Shown here: in pieces, positions 55,220 to 63,976 of the stretch
How the letters are laid out: the number at the start of each line of letters is the position of its first letter
How positions within the stretch are numbered: the first letter of the stretch is position 1
Assembly: GCF_014647375.1 (NCBI RefSeq)
Contig: NZ_BMPB01000021.1
Location: forward strand, 1-64,000
Direction of reading: 5' to 3'
Length of the DNA stretch: 64,000 nt
Source: Parabacteroides faecis
GTDB lineage: Bacteria; Bacteroidota; Bacteroidia; Bacteroidales; Tannerellaceae
Program-made: the position numbers and the translations under genes
The notes under the pieces: generated by a model
The model's input: the letters and a program-made list of their open reading frames with translations, nothing else
Databases searched by the model: none
What the model was told of the DNA's origin: nothing

Positions 55220-56554
55220 ATGTCTCAAAGGATAAAGCACATCATATCAGAACTTAAAGATCAATACTTAATAGAGGACTCTCTACGTCCCTGGATTATA
55301 GGTTTTAGTGGAGGGAAAGATTCTACCGTATTGCTACAATTAGTTTGGTATGCATTGATGGAAATCCCCGCCGAAAATAGAAAGCGTCCTATTCATGTTG
55401 TTTGCAATGACACCTTGGTTGAAAACCCTATAATTCAGGATTATGTTGGTGGGGTACTCAAAAAAATAGCAGATTCTGCTGTAGCACAAGGATTGCCTGT
55501 TTTTGTCGAAAATACAATTCCTCGTTTAGAAGATACTTTTTGGGTAAATGTTATTGGCAGAGGGTATCCTGTCCCGAACAATGCTTTTCGTTGGTGTACC
55601 GATAAAATGAAAATTAAACCAACTTCTCGATTTATAATCGAGCAAGTTGCCGAAAACGGAGAAGCCATAATTCTGATTGGAACACGGAGTTCTGAAAGTG
55701 CTACAAGAGCCAGGTCTATTAAGAAGCATGAGATAAAAGGGAAGCGTTTGACTAAACACCCTCATCATCCGAATACTTTTGTATATTCTCCTATAAAGGA
55801 TTTGTTCTTGGAAGAAGTTTGGTATATCATCAATACGAAGACTTCCCCGTGGGGCGCAGACAACTCTAAATTATTCCAAATCTATTTTGATGCAAGTGCT
55901 GACGACTACGAATGCCCGACAATGGTTACCGATAAGAGCCATGGTTCTTGTGGACAAAGCCGTTTTGGATGTTGGACATGTACTGTTGTCAAAGAAGATA
56001 AATCTCTGACTGCACAAGTAGCAAAAGGGCAAACGTGGCTACAACCTCTTCTCTCTTTGAGAACAAGCATGTTTGATGAAAGAAATGTTTCGGACAATAG
56101 GTTGCCTACCCGTAGAAATGGACAAGCTGCGGTAAGTGATGATGGTGTAAATCAGGGGAATTATACTCCCAAGTATAGAGCCACATTGTTAGAACAACTA
56201 TTGACAGCCCAACGAAAAATGCAGGTTGAGAAGCCCGGAATAGAGCTGATTACCAATCAAGAGTTAATAGCTATTCAAGTCATTTGGCATAAAGACCTAC
56301 TTTTTAATTATCGGGTTTCGGAGATTTACAACAAAGTTTATGATAAAACATTAGATATGAAGAAGGATACCGAGAAAATCCAGAAGGAGATAGATTTATT
56401 GAAATCCGTCTGCGATGACCAACCGTCTGATTTTGACCTAATACAGGAGTTGTTGATAATGCAGAAAAACAAAGCATTATTGAATAGAAAACGCGGTCTG
56501 AAAGACGATATGGAGAGAGTAATTGAAAAGTATCTGGATAAAGAGCCGGCATAA
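55220..56554 (+). CDS. dndC: DNA phosphorothioation protein DndC (PAPS-reductase-like)
   Basis: A 444-residue protein of the ATP-pyrophosphatase/PAPS-reductase fold. The PP-loop is FSGGKDST (about residues 29-36). Four cysteines (residues 232, 244, 251, 254; text CGQSRFGCWTC) are placed to hold the Fe-S cluster known in DndC. The family activates the DNA backbone with ATP so that sulfur replaces a non-bridging oxygen. Its TAA overlaps the dndD ATG (TAATG), so expression is coupled. No cysteine desulfurase dndA lies in the window; a housekeeping IscS-type enzyme may supply sulfur. Confidence 0.9.
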   Translation: MSQRIKHIISELKDQYLIEDSLRPWIIGFSGGKDSTVLLQLVWYALMEIPAENRKRPIHVVCNDTLVENPIIQDYVGGVLKKIADSAVAQGLPVFVENTIPRLEDTFWVNVIGRGYPVPNNAFRWCTDKMKIKPTSRFIIEQVAENGEAIILIGTRSSESATRARSIKKHEIKGKRLTKHPHHPNTFVYSPIKDLFLEEVWYIINTKTSPWGADNSKLFQIYFDASADDYECPTMVTDKSHGSCGQSRFGCWTCTVVKEDKSLTAQVAKGQTWLQPLLSLRTSMFDERNVSDNRLPTRRNGQAAVSDDGVNQGNYTPKYRATLLEQLLTAQRKMQVEKPGIELITNQELIAIQVIWHKDLLFNYRVSEIYNKVYDKTLDMKKDTEKIQKEIDLLKSVCDDQPSDFDLIQELLIMQKNKALLNRKRGLKDDMERVIEKYLDKEPA

Positions 56555-58670
56555 TGTATATCAAGGAGATACAACTGAATAATTTCAGAATATACAAAGG
56601 GACAAATACAATCTCTTTGCTTCCTTCCGATGACAAAAATATTATTGTTGTCAGTGGGAAAAACGGATATGGCAAAACAACTTTCCTCATGTCATTAGTT
56701 TGGTGTTTGTACGGCAAGCAAATGGAGAAAGTGGATGAACTATACGAAAAAGAGATCCGAGATAAGGGGAATTACACAAAATATATAGCTAATAGCCTTA
56801 ATCGCAAAGCATACGAGGATGGGGAAACGGAATTCTCGGTTTCTATTACTTTCTCAGGGGTTAAAATTCCGGATATTACATGTAATGAGGTTACAATAAA
56901 ACGCTCGTATAACATAGTGTCAAGCACTTCGGATAAGGTTGAAGTTTTAATCGACGGTTATCCGAATGAGTTGATTGATGACCTTACAAAAGAGAATCAA
57001 AAAGGCGAAGAAATTTTCATCCGGGACTTCATTCTTCCTATTGAAATAGCGAAATTTTTCTTTTTCGATGCAGAGAAGATAGTGTCGTTAGCTGAAGTAA
57101 ATTCTAATAGCCAACGCAGGCAACTGAGCAAAGCATATTCAGAGGTTCTTGGAATTCAGAAGTACGAAGATTAAAAGCGAATCTGGAAGAAAAGCAAGAC
57201 GAATATCGCCGTCGGTCTGCCAAACCGGAAGAACAGGAAGAACTCAACCAACTTCATGCAGATATTGCCAATACTAATATCGAAATAGAAAAATATCAGG
57301 ATCAGATTGATGACCTGAAGCATGAAAGAAATCAGAAAGAAAAAGAAGCTGAGGACATTCAACGGAAGTTGATTCGCGAAGGAGACAAAATGACTTTGGA
57401 GGAATTAACCTCATTAAAGGATGAACAGGTCAAATTGGAACGGCAAAAAGAAGAGATTCAGGAAAAACTGAAAGATTTGCTGGATATTATTCCGTTCGCC
57501 CTTGCCGGGGATACGCTTGCAGGTGTTTCCGAACAGCTAAAGAATGAGCAGGATTTGTCCGAGCAAAAATACAGACAAGAAGATGTCAATGAAAAGATAG
57601 ACCAGATTCGGCAGGATATTGAGGCGGAGCGCCTTAAAACAAACTTTGTTGTTAATGTCAATACCCGTGATTTTTATGAGGGTCAAATAAGAAAACTGGT
57701 TAAGAAATACTTTTATTCAGATCTGAAAGAACTTCCGGAAAATATCAAAATACTACATGATTTTTCGGGGGTTGAGATTAATGAATTCAATCAGTTGGTA
57801 AGTACCGTTAAGCATAGTTTCAAGGATACATTTTCTCAGATGAATACGGAATATTCGTTTGTTAAAAATCAACTGGATGCTATTATCAGGAAGATACGAG
57901 ATGCAGAAAAGAGCGCGGAAGACGAATATATAGCTGCATTACGAGATACTAAAGAGCGGTTAGATAAACGGATTATCTCTATCGAAAATGAGATAGAGTC
58001 TATCGTTCTGAAAATAGGCGAATTGAGCAATCAAGGAAAAACCTATAAGCAACGTCAAGAAATTCTCCGTAAAAAGATCGATGAATCAAGTGTTTATTCG
58101 GAAAAAGAGCAAAAAACGAAACAGTTAATTAACCGTTTGCAAAAGTTCATTAATCTGTTTAAGGAGGAGAAAAAGAAATCTCTTGGCGAGAAAATGCTCA
58201 ATTCACTTGATATTCTTTTACATAAGAAAAACTTTATCCGAAAAGTTGATGTGGATATCAGTATGTCGGGAGACGATATAGATATTGTACTTTATAACGG
58301 CAACAATAAGATTATTGATAAAAGTTCGCTTTCTATGGGCGAGCGTCAGATGTATGCTTCTGCTTTGTTGAGTTCGCTGGTAGATGAATCAGAAATTGAG
58401 TTTCCTGTTTTCATTGATAGTCCAATGCAGAAATTTGACGAAGAACATGCGGAAAATATCATTCGACACTTCTATCCGAATGTTTCCAAACAAGTGGTGA
58501 TATTTCCTCTTATCAATAAAGAACTTACGGAGAAAGAATATGAAGTTCTCCAACCGAAGGTTTGCAAAGCATTCCTGATAAATAACACCTCAACAGATAG
58601 TTCCGAATTTTTGGAAACTACTCCTGAGCAGTTTATAACAACTTACAACGATCTATACAATGCAAATTAA
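56554..58670 (+). CDS. dndD: DndD SMC/Rad50-like ATPase, split by a one-base frameshift
   Basis: The reading frame runs 56554-57174, then continues in the -1 frame from 57171 to 58670. Joined, it encodes about 705 residues, near the usual DndD length. Walker A is GKNGYGKT (residues 35-42). Coiled-coil text fills the middle. The ABC signature SLSMGERQMYASALL and Walker B FPVFIDSPMQKFDEEH are near the end. The break occurs at GAT-TAA-AAG (57169-57177); one extra T would restore the frame. DndD is needed for sulfur insertion, so the break could inactivate the system unless it is a sequencing error or is bypassed by slippage. Confidence 0.85.
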
Positions 58671-60234
58671 CATAAGAACATCGGAAAGGAATCAAGAGGT
58701 TGTTCGTAAGTTAACGACGAAACTACCCTATGGGACTAAAGAGAATGTCATTGCTCGAATTGCATTAGGCTATTCTTTGCAAACAGGCAAGAAGTTCCAA
58801 ACAGGTAATTTCAATTTATATGATTCTAAGGGAAAAGAGTATAAAGATCACATCTTATTTGATGCTAAATATCGTGATTTCTTTATTGCTTTAATATGCC
58901 AGCATTATGGCCTCTATAAAACAGATGATAATATTCCCAAGTATATCAAGCTACATATTGATCATGGGTTGGAATTAATGGATACAATCTTCCAAGACAA
59001 TTACAATTATACATTCTTTGATTTTTTGGTGGAATATATCGAAAAGGGGACTCTGGCCTTAACAGACCTGAATGTTTCATTAGATGCTGTCAGAAATAAT
59101 CAACAACAAATAGAGAAGTCATTTTATGCCAACCCGATTAAAGTTCAAATCGGTAAAAGCCTCGTGGATGAAGAGCCGATATATCTGAACCTAAACGACA
59201 CCAAACTGTATAATAACTGCCATATTGCTGTTGCAGGGAATTCAGGTACAGGTAAAACCCAATTTGCTTTAGAGTTCCTTTCGCAGATTTATGAGCAGTC
59301 GAATGGGCATGTGAATTTTATTTATCTTGATTTCAAAGGGTTAAAGCAAGATGATGTAAAACGGCTGGACAAGTTCTTCCAAAACACAAAAACAAACTTT
59401 GTTGATGTGCCACAAACCCCATTTCCTGTAAATCCGCTGACATTTATTGACAACATCAATGAAGTCAATAAAACGATGGGGATTGATAAATTTGTTGATA
59501 TTGTATGTAAGTACTCTAATCTCGGTATTAAGCAAAAGGGAAAGTTACGGGAAGCCACTTATGAGGCTTTTTTAGAGCAGAAGGGCGGTCTATATCCCAC
59601 TCTAAAACAAATAAATGATAGGTTACAGGAAATTGTCGGGGACAAAAAAGATACATTAACGGAAATTATGGACGAGTTAAGTCGCTATAAGATTTTCATA
59701 GATGACCCGAAGAATGAATCCAACTTCCTGAACTCAAATCTGTATCTTTCTCTTTCAGGCGATTTATCCAACTCTGTACGTTTTACGTCTCTATTCCTCA
59801 TCATAAATTATTTATATAATACATTTATGAATATGGATAATAGCCCTGTTGAGAATAATGTGAAAGCCTTACGTTACGTCCTTTTAATTGACGAGGCTCA
59901 TGTTCTCTTTAAGGAGAAGAAATATCAGGATATTTTGGAGAAATTGTTGCGTGAAATTCGCTCAAAAGGCGTATCCGTTGTTCTGTTATCACAGGGGATT
60001 GACGAGTATAACCAACCCAATTTCGATTTTTCCAGCATGTGCGAAATCGCTTTCCTTTTAGATATTAAGGATAAGAATACGAAATCTATGGAGAAATTTC
60101 TTGGCATGTCCGGCGAGGGAAGCAAAAAGATTGCTCGTAGCATGGAAAAAATACAAACGGGACAAGCTATTAGCAATATCAAAGAGTATAATAAAGGAGA
60201 CTTGTTCTGGATTAAGCAATTTAAAGATAGATAA
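58660..60234 (+). CDS. dndE: DndE domain fused to a HerA/FtsK-like ATPase
   Basis: A 524-residue protein overlapping the end of dndD by 11 bp. Residues 1-115 match the small DndE protein (IRTSERNQEVVRKLTTKL at 5-22, later KYIKLHIDHGLELMD). DndE alone is about 110-130 residues and binds nicked DNA. The remainder is a P-loop ATPase with Walker A AGNSGTGKTQ (about 192-201) and Walker B LLIDEAHVLF near 407-416, then VVLLSQG. HerA-like motors occur in the separate restriction protein DndH/DptH. A fusion would tie DNA translocation directly to the modification complex. Confidence 0.85.
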   Translation: MQINIRTSERNQEVVRKLTTKLPYGTKENVIARIALGYSLQTGKKFQTGNFNLYDSKGKEYKDHILFDAKYRDFFIALICQHYGLYKTDDNIPKYIKLHIDHGLELMDTIFQDNYNYTFFDFLVEYIEKGTLALTDLNVSLDAVRNNQQQIEKSFYANPIKVQIGKSLVDEEPIYLNLNDTKLYNNCHIAVAGNSGTGKTQFALEFLSQIYEQSNGHVNFIYLDFKGLKQDDVKRLDKFFQNTKTNFVDVPQTPFPVNPLTFIDNINEVNKTMGIDKFVDIVCKYSNLGIKQKGKLREATYEAFLEQKGGLYPTLKQINDRLQEIVGDKKDTLTEIMDELSRYKIFIDDPKNESNFLNSNLYLSLSGDLSNSVRFTSLFLIINYLYNTFMNMDNSPVENNVKALRYVLLIDEAHVLFKEKKYQDILEKLLREIRSKGVSVVLLSQGIDEYNQPNFDFSSMCEIAFLLDIKDKNTKSMEKFLGMSGEGSKKIARSMEKIQTGQAISNIKEYNKGDLFWIKQFKDR

Positions 60235-60240
60235 ATATTT

Positions 60241-60762
60241 ATGCCGTGTTTAACTTTAAACGAGATTAACGAATCGTTTCCTGAATCTGTACTAAAATTA
60301 CAGGTTATTCATCATAAAGATTGGTGGCAGAATATAATCTTGCCTGGTTTTCCAGCTCCTATACGCATGGAGTTCAATGAAACAATCAGAGATAGAATGC
60401 CGGCATCAGTGAAAACACATAAAGGCATATATATGTTCTTTATAGAGCCTAATCATCCATTTGTCCCCGAAATTAAACATTTGATGTATGTTGGGAGAGT
60501 TTTAGCTGGGAGAACAGGTTTTAATTTTTTTAAGCGTCTTTATCACTATGTTAAAGACATTGGAAATCGAAATGCTGCAAGAAATAGACAATTTCTAACG
60601 AACCTCTGGCCTGATCATACATTTGTCTATTTTTATTGTCTTGATGGAAAAACAGATGATGAGATTATAGAGATAGAGAAACTTCTGATTAACAAAATAG
60701 TACCGCCTCTCAATAATGAATTCATTGGCATCGCGAACAGAACAAGAGATTTATACAATTAA
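60241..60762 (+). CDS. GIY-YIG family nuclease of the dnd operon
   Basis: A 173-residue protein. The motif KGIYMFFI (residues 61-68) and LMYVGRV (81-87) are the GIY and YIG strands. Basic residues follow in NFFKRLYHYVKD. The catalytic Glu is probably in IEIEKLLINK (about 143-152), and the PPLNNE end (155-160) supplies the conserved Asn. It starts 6 bp after the dndE-ATPase and ends 2 bp before dndB, so it belongs to the operon. It may be the effector that cuts DNA lacking phosphorothioate, replacing DndFGH; this is inference. Confidence 0.82.
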   Translation: MPCLTLNEINESFPESVLKLQVIHHKDWWQNIILPGFPAPIRMEFNETIRDRMPASVKTHKGIYMFFIEPNHPFVPEIKHLMYVGRVLAGRTGFNFFKRLYHYVKDIGNRNAARNRQFLTNLWPDHTFVYFYCLDGKTDDEIIEIEKLLINKIVPPLNNEFIGIANRTRDLYN

Positions 60763-60764
60763 TT

Positions 60765-61997
60765 ATGATACACTTAGCTTGCCTTAGAGGGAATATAGGT
60801 TTTTGGACTTATTATTCAACAATAATGAAAATCAAAGACGTAGTATCTGATAATAGGATTATTACTGTTAGCGAGTCGAATGAGTTATATACTCAAAATA
60901 TTAATAGGATTTTGCAACGCGAGATAAGTCCTATCCGAATAAATAAAATATCAAACTATATTTTAACTACGGAGGAAAGATTTTTCAGTAGTTTAGTCGT
61001 TGCCATTCATCAGGGAACTCCCAAATGGACAGATATAGATCTATATGAGCAGTTCGAGATAGAAGGGAATGCTATTGCTGAGGATGAATTAATCTCTTTA
61101 GGGAGCAAGTATGGAATTTTATCATTGTCTGGTAATGAACAAATTTTTGCATTAGATGGTCAACATAGATTAAAGGGGATTAGAAAGGCATATGGTCAGA
61201 ATCCTGAAATAGGAGATTTGGAAATTTCTTTGACTTTCGTCATACATAATCATGAGAATGTTGAAAGAACAAGAAGGTTATTTACTGTATTAAATAAATA
61301 TGCAGAAAAACCGAGAGGCGCAGAATTAATAATATTAGACGAAGATGATGCTGCCGCTATCAATACACGCAGATTAGCTACAGAGCATCCAATATTATCA
61401 AGGCAGAACGCGATATCAAATTCCAAAACAGGAGCAATCTCCAATAGTGATGTACAGTCATTTACCACTTTGGTTACTCTCAACTCAATTAACAAAGTAC
61501 TTTACAATAAACCGAGTAGTTATTATACCCAAAGGCCACCTGCTGAAGAAATCAACATCTTGTATCAGAAATCTGTAACCTTTTGGAATACATTTTTTGA
61601 AATTTATCCTGAAGTCACTTCATTTATTGATGGTAATAATGAAGTTGAGATTTCAGGAGAAAGAATTTCCCGTAATGATAGAACTGGAGGAAGCCTTTTG
61701 CTTCGTCCTGTTGGGCAAGAATTGGTAGCTAAGGCTTATATGAAATTTGCTCAAAACGAAATGGATGATTTTGCAAATAGATTGAGGCAAGTAAATTTCA
61801 ATTTATCATCTTTCAACTGGAAATATATTTTCTGGAATGAGAAGATGTTGGGTAAAGAACAAAAACTAAAAACCATCCTATTGTTATTTATTCTTGGCAA
61901 GAACAATGATAGTAACTATATACATAGAGAAATGCGAAGGGTGTACGGATTGAACAATCAGGCATATAATGAAGATTTAATCCAACGAATCAATTAA
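60765..61997 (+). CDS. dndB: DndB (DGQHR-domain protein)
   Basis: A 410-residue protein. The ATG at 60765 is chosen over 60825 because LACLRGNIGFWTYYSTIMKI (residues 4-23) aligns with the ALRG...YY start of known DndB proteins. The DGQHR signature is at residues 131-135 (FALDGQHRLKGIRKA). In Salmonella DndB represses dnd transcription, and DGQHR proteins may act on the DNA backbone. It is last in this operon rather than first. It converges on the relaxase gene with only 11 bp between stops. Confidence 0.9.
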   Translation: MIHLACLRGNIGFWTYYSTIMKIKDVVSDNRIITVSESNELYTQNINRILQREISPIRINKISNYILTTEERFFSSLVVAIHQGTPKWTDIDLYEQFEIEGNAIAEDELISLGSKYGILSLSGNEQIFALDGQHRLKGIRKAYGQNPEIGDLEISLTFVIHNHENVERTRRLFTVLNKYAEKPRGAELIILDEDDAAAINTRRLATEHPILSRQNAISNSKTGAISNSDVQSFTTLVTLNSINKVLYNKPSSYYTQRPPAEEINILYQKSVTFWNTFFEIYPEVTSFIDGNNEVEISGERISRNDRTGGSLLLRPVGQELVAKAYMKFAQNEMDDFANRLRQVNFNLSSFNWKYIFWNEKMLGKEQKLKTILLLFILGKNNDSNYIHREMRRVYGLNNQAYNEDLIQRIN

Positions 61998-62008
61998 CTC
62001 AAATTATA

Positions 62009-63163
62009 TTACGATATTGAGCGTCCTTTGGGGCGCTTTTTTTGTCTCTTCCCGGTGCTAATCTGTCCCTGGTCGGATTCCCCGGAAAGCGTATGCAGAT
62101 CCGCACCGGTTTTTTGCATGGGTTCGGGATACCGTTCATTCAGGGCGTTGGCGGAATATTCTTTGCCCAGCCGTGAGCCATTGAGAACGCATCGGCTCTC
62201 ATTGTCGATGAACGTAACCCCGGTAATGCGTCCTGTATCGTTACGTCGCAAATAGAGATCAATGTGGGAAGCTCGCAGATTCTCACACAGCCGGTTTTCG
62301 GTCGGCGCATCCAAAAACGCTTCGGCAATACGGTGGCGCAGTCGCTCCCTGATTTTATCCTTTTCGATCTTCGCCCCGGAGCGTTCCATCTGTTTTTCCA
62401 ACGCATCAAAACCGACCGCTCTACCCAATATGGAAGATTTGAGGGGTGTCGCTTCCGCCTTTTTCCCGTCGGCATCCAGTGCCGTGTATAGCAATCCCCG
62501 GTAAGGTTTGCCGTCACGTTCTCCCCGCACTTCCTCTATTCCTATATTATATAATGTAAGCAGCGCCCGAAACTCGCCGAGAGTTTGGAAGCGGTACATA
62601 CTCGCGGCTGGTTTGACGACTGCCGCGATTTGCTTTTTAAGATTGCCCTTAGTCTGATCGACGGGTGTAAATTGCCACTGTTCGGAATGATTCTGTCCTT
62701 TTGCCGGATGCAAACCGTACTCCTTTTCCAATGCTTCGGTTATTGCCACGCTGCGCTCGTTCCGCAGTTTATCGTTTATCTTCTTGCCGTCCGGTTCCAC
62801 CTGCACCGACACGATATGTATGTGTTCACGCTCGATGTCCGAATGTTTAAAAACGATATAAGGCTGACCGCCCCAACCCATACGATCCATGTATTTAGTG
62901 GCGACCTCGGATAACTGTTCGTCTGTGAGGTTGTCTTTAATGTCGGGGTTGAGGGAGATATGTATGACCGGCTTTTCGCAACGGAAGTGCGAGGGCATCC
63001 AGCGCTGGAGGTCTTCGGCTGTGGCGACAACATTGAAAATACCGTCCGCAGGTTCACGGACAATGTGTGTCGCCAGCACCTTTCCTTTCTCTTTATCCAC
63101 CTTCTCCTGATTATATGCCAGCGCTCCGTAGAGGTTATTTCCGGTCGTGATTTTGGCTACCAT
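62009..63163 (-). CDS. mobB: Relaxase/mobilization nuclease MobB
   Basis: A 384-residue relaxase of the MobP/VirD2-like group. The metal-binding HUH-type text KHSDIEREHIHIVSVQVEPD (about residues 105-124) contains the two histidines, and HISLNPD lies near 68-74. A Tyr in the N-terminal NLYGALAYNQEK (about 10-21) is a candidate nicking residue. It cuts one strand at oriT to start transfer. It overlaps mobA by 7 bp. In related elements the coupling-protein gene follows directly, but here the dnd operon lies between them. Confidence 0.88.
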   Translation of the reverse strand: MVAKITTGNNLYGALAYNQEKVDKEKGKVLATHIVREPADGIFNVVATAEDLQRWMPSHFRCEKPVIHISLNPDIKDNLTDEQLSEVATKYMDRMGWGGQPYIVFKHSDIEREHIHIVSVQVEPDGKKINDKLRNERSVAITEALEKEYGLHPAKGQNHSEQWQFTPVDQTKGNLKKQIAAVVKPAASMYRFQTLGEFRALLTLYNIGIEEVRGERDGKPYRGLLYTALDADGKKAEATPLKSSILGRAVGFDALEKQMERSGAKIEKDKIRERLRHRIAEAFLDAPTENRLCENLRASHIDLYLRRNDTGRITGVTFIDNESRCVLNGSRLGKEYSANALNERYPEPMQKTGADLHTLSGESDQGQISTGKRQKKRPKGRSIS

Positions 63164-63579
63164 CGTTTGTTAAAATCTTCGGAAAGTGCGATAATCTCCT
63201 TACCTATTGCCGCCAATTCCCCGGTTATTTTCTCCAATTTATAGAGCAGTGCGAGTGCTTTTTTCTCAGAAAAATGCGTGTGAAGTTCCTTTACGACCTG
63301 ATTGTAATTGACACCAACGGCACGGAATTGCGCATGGAATTGTGTCAGTTTCGCCACATATTCGAGCGTACCCCGGTCGGTTTTAACCACCCGGAACGTG
63401 TCGTCGAATACCCGTGCTTTGATAAATACCGCTTTGGCCGCGATGCCGGACTGCTCAAACAGGGTCAGAAAATGTGCATATTCTTCATTGCTGAATCGCA
63501 CCATGATACAGTTGGAAGCGGTATCGTTTTTGGCGGGTCTGCCGCCCTTACCCCTGTGGGGAACATCTTTCTTTTCCAT
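63157..63579 (-). CDS. mobA: Mobilization accessory protein MobA (MobC-type, ribbon-helix-helix)
   Basis: A 140-residue basic protein. The segment NCIMVRFSNEEYAHFLTLFE (about residues 23-42) is the ribbon-helix-helix part. The C-terminal region VGVNYNQVVKELHTHF (about 97-112) is conserved in plasmid mobilization relaxosome proteins. It probably binds oriT and positions the relaxase. It overlaps mobB, so the two are coupled. The region upstream (63600-63850) holds several hairpins. Confidence 0.87.
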   Translation of the reverse strand: MEKKDVPHRGKGGRPAKNDTASNCIMVRFSNEEYAHFLTLFEQSGIAAKAVFIKARVFDDTFRVVKTDRGTLEYVAKLTQFHAQFRAVGVNYNQVVKELHTHFSEKKALALLYKLEKITGELAAIGKEIIALSEDFNKRW

Positions 63580-63702
63580 AACATCGGATTTTACAGGTTG
63601 GCTCTTTTGAAGCCTTCCGGTTCATAAATATCCGATCCTTTGAGGTGGCTGAAAGCCGCCCTTTACCAGTGACGACTTCGGAGGAACGTCCCCCCTTGTG
63701 GG

Positions 63703-63753
63703 CAAGCGTTTTCAGTTACTAAATTTATTTAGGGTAACTGAAAACACAGCTTG
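63703..63753. repeat. Long inverted repeat upstream of mobA, oriT candidate
   Basis: GTTTTCAGTTAC (63708-63719) pairs perfectly with GTAACTGAAAAC (63734-63745). An outer CAAGC/GCTTG pair (63703-63707 with 63749-63753) extends it. Inverted repeats beside relaxase genes commonly belong to oriT. No nick site could be assigned. Confidence 0.6.
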
Positions 63754-63776
63754 CTATTTGCCATTTTGCAAATAAA

Positions 63777-63796
63777 TCTGTCCGTCGGCGGACAGA
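63777..63796. repeat. Perfect 8-bp hairpin
   Basis: TCTGTCCG (63777-63784) and CGGACAGA (63789-63796) enclose a TCGG tetraloop. It lies between the oriT-candidate repeat and a terminator-like stem, upstream of mobA. It may be part of the oriT structure. Confidence 0.6.
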
Positions 63797-63801
63797 CATT
63801 A

Positions 63802-63840
63802 AGAGAGCTTACCGTAATCTGAAAGGGAGGCTCTCTTTTT
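63802..63840 (+). terminator. Terminator-like stem with T-run
   Basis: AGAGAGC (63802-63808) pairs with GCTCTCT (63830-63836) and is followed by Ts. Rightward transcription would end here. No rightward gene lies just upstream within the mob region, so it may instead be an attenuator or oriT structure. Confidence 0.45.
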
Positions 63841-63939
63841 TCGCTGCCAAAACTGAAAGGCAAGCTACCCTTAACCATCGGGATCGGTTACAACGGCAAA
63901 GATACCGGGCTTTCTAATCGCTTGTATTACAGAGAACAG

Positions 63940-63976
63940 TGCCACTCACTACCACTTCGACGCCACTCACTGCCAT
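63940..63976 (+). promoter_or_regulatory. Phased GTGGC operator, copy C (inverted)
   Basis: Read on the minus strand, half-sites end at 63945, 63955, 63966 and 63976 (spacings 10, 11, 10), with the same core GTGGCGTCGAAGTGG as copies A and B. The orientation is opposite, so it should face a rightward gene beyond the window edge. The expected TAnnTTCG box would fall near 64014. Confidence 0.68.
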
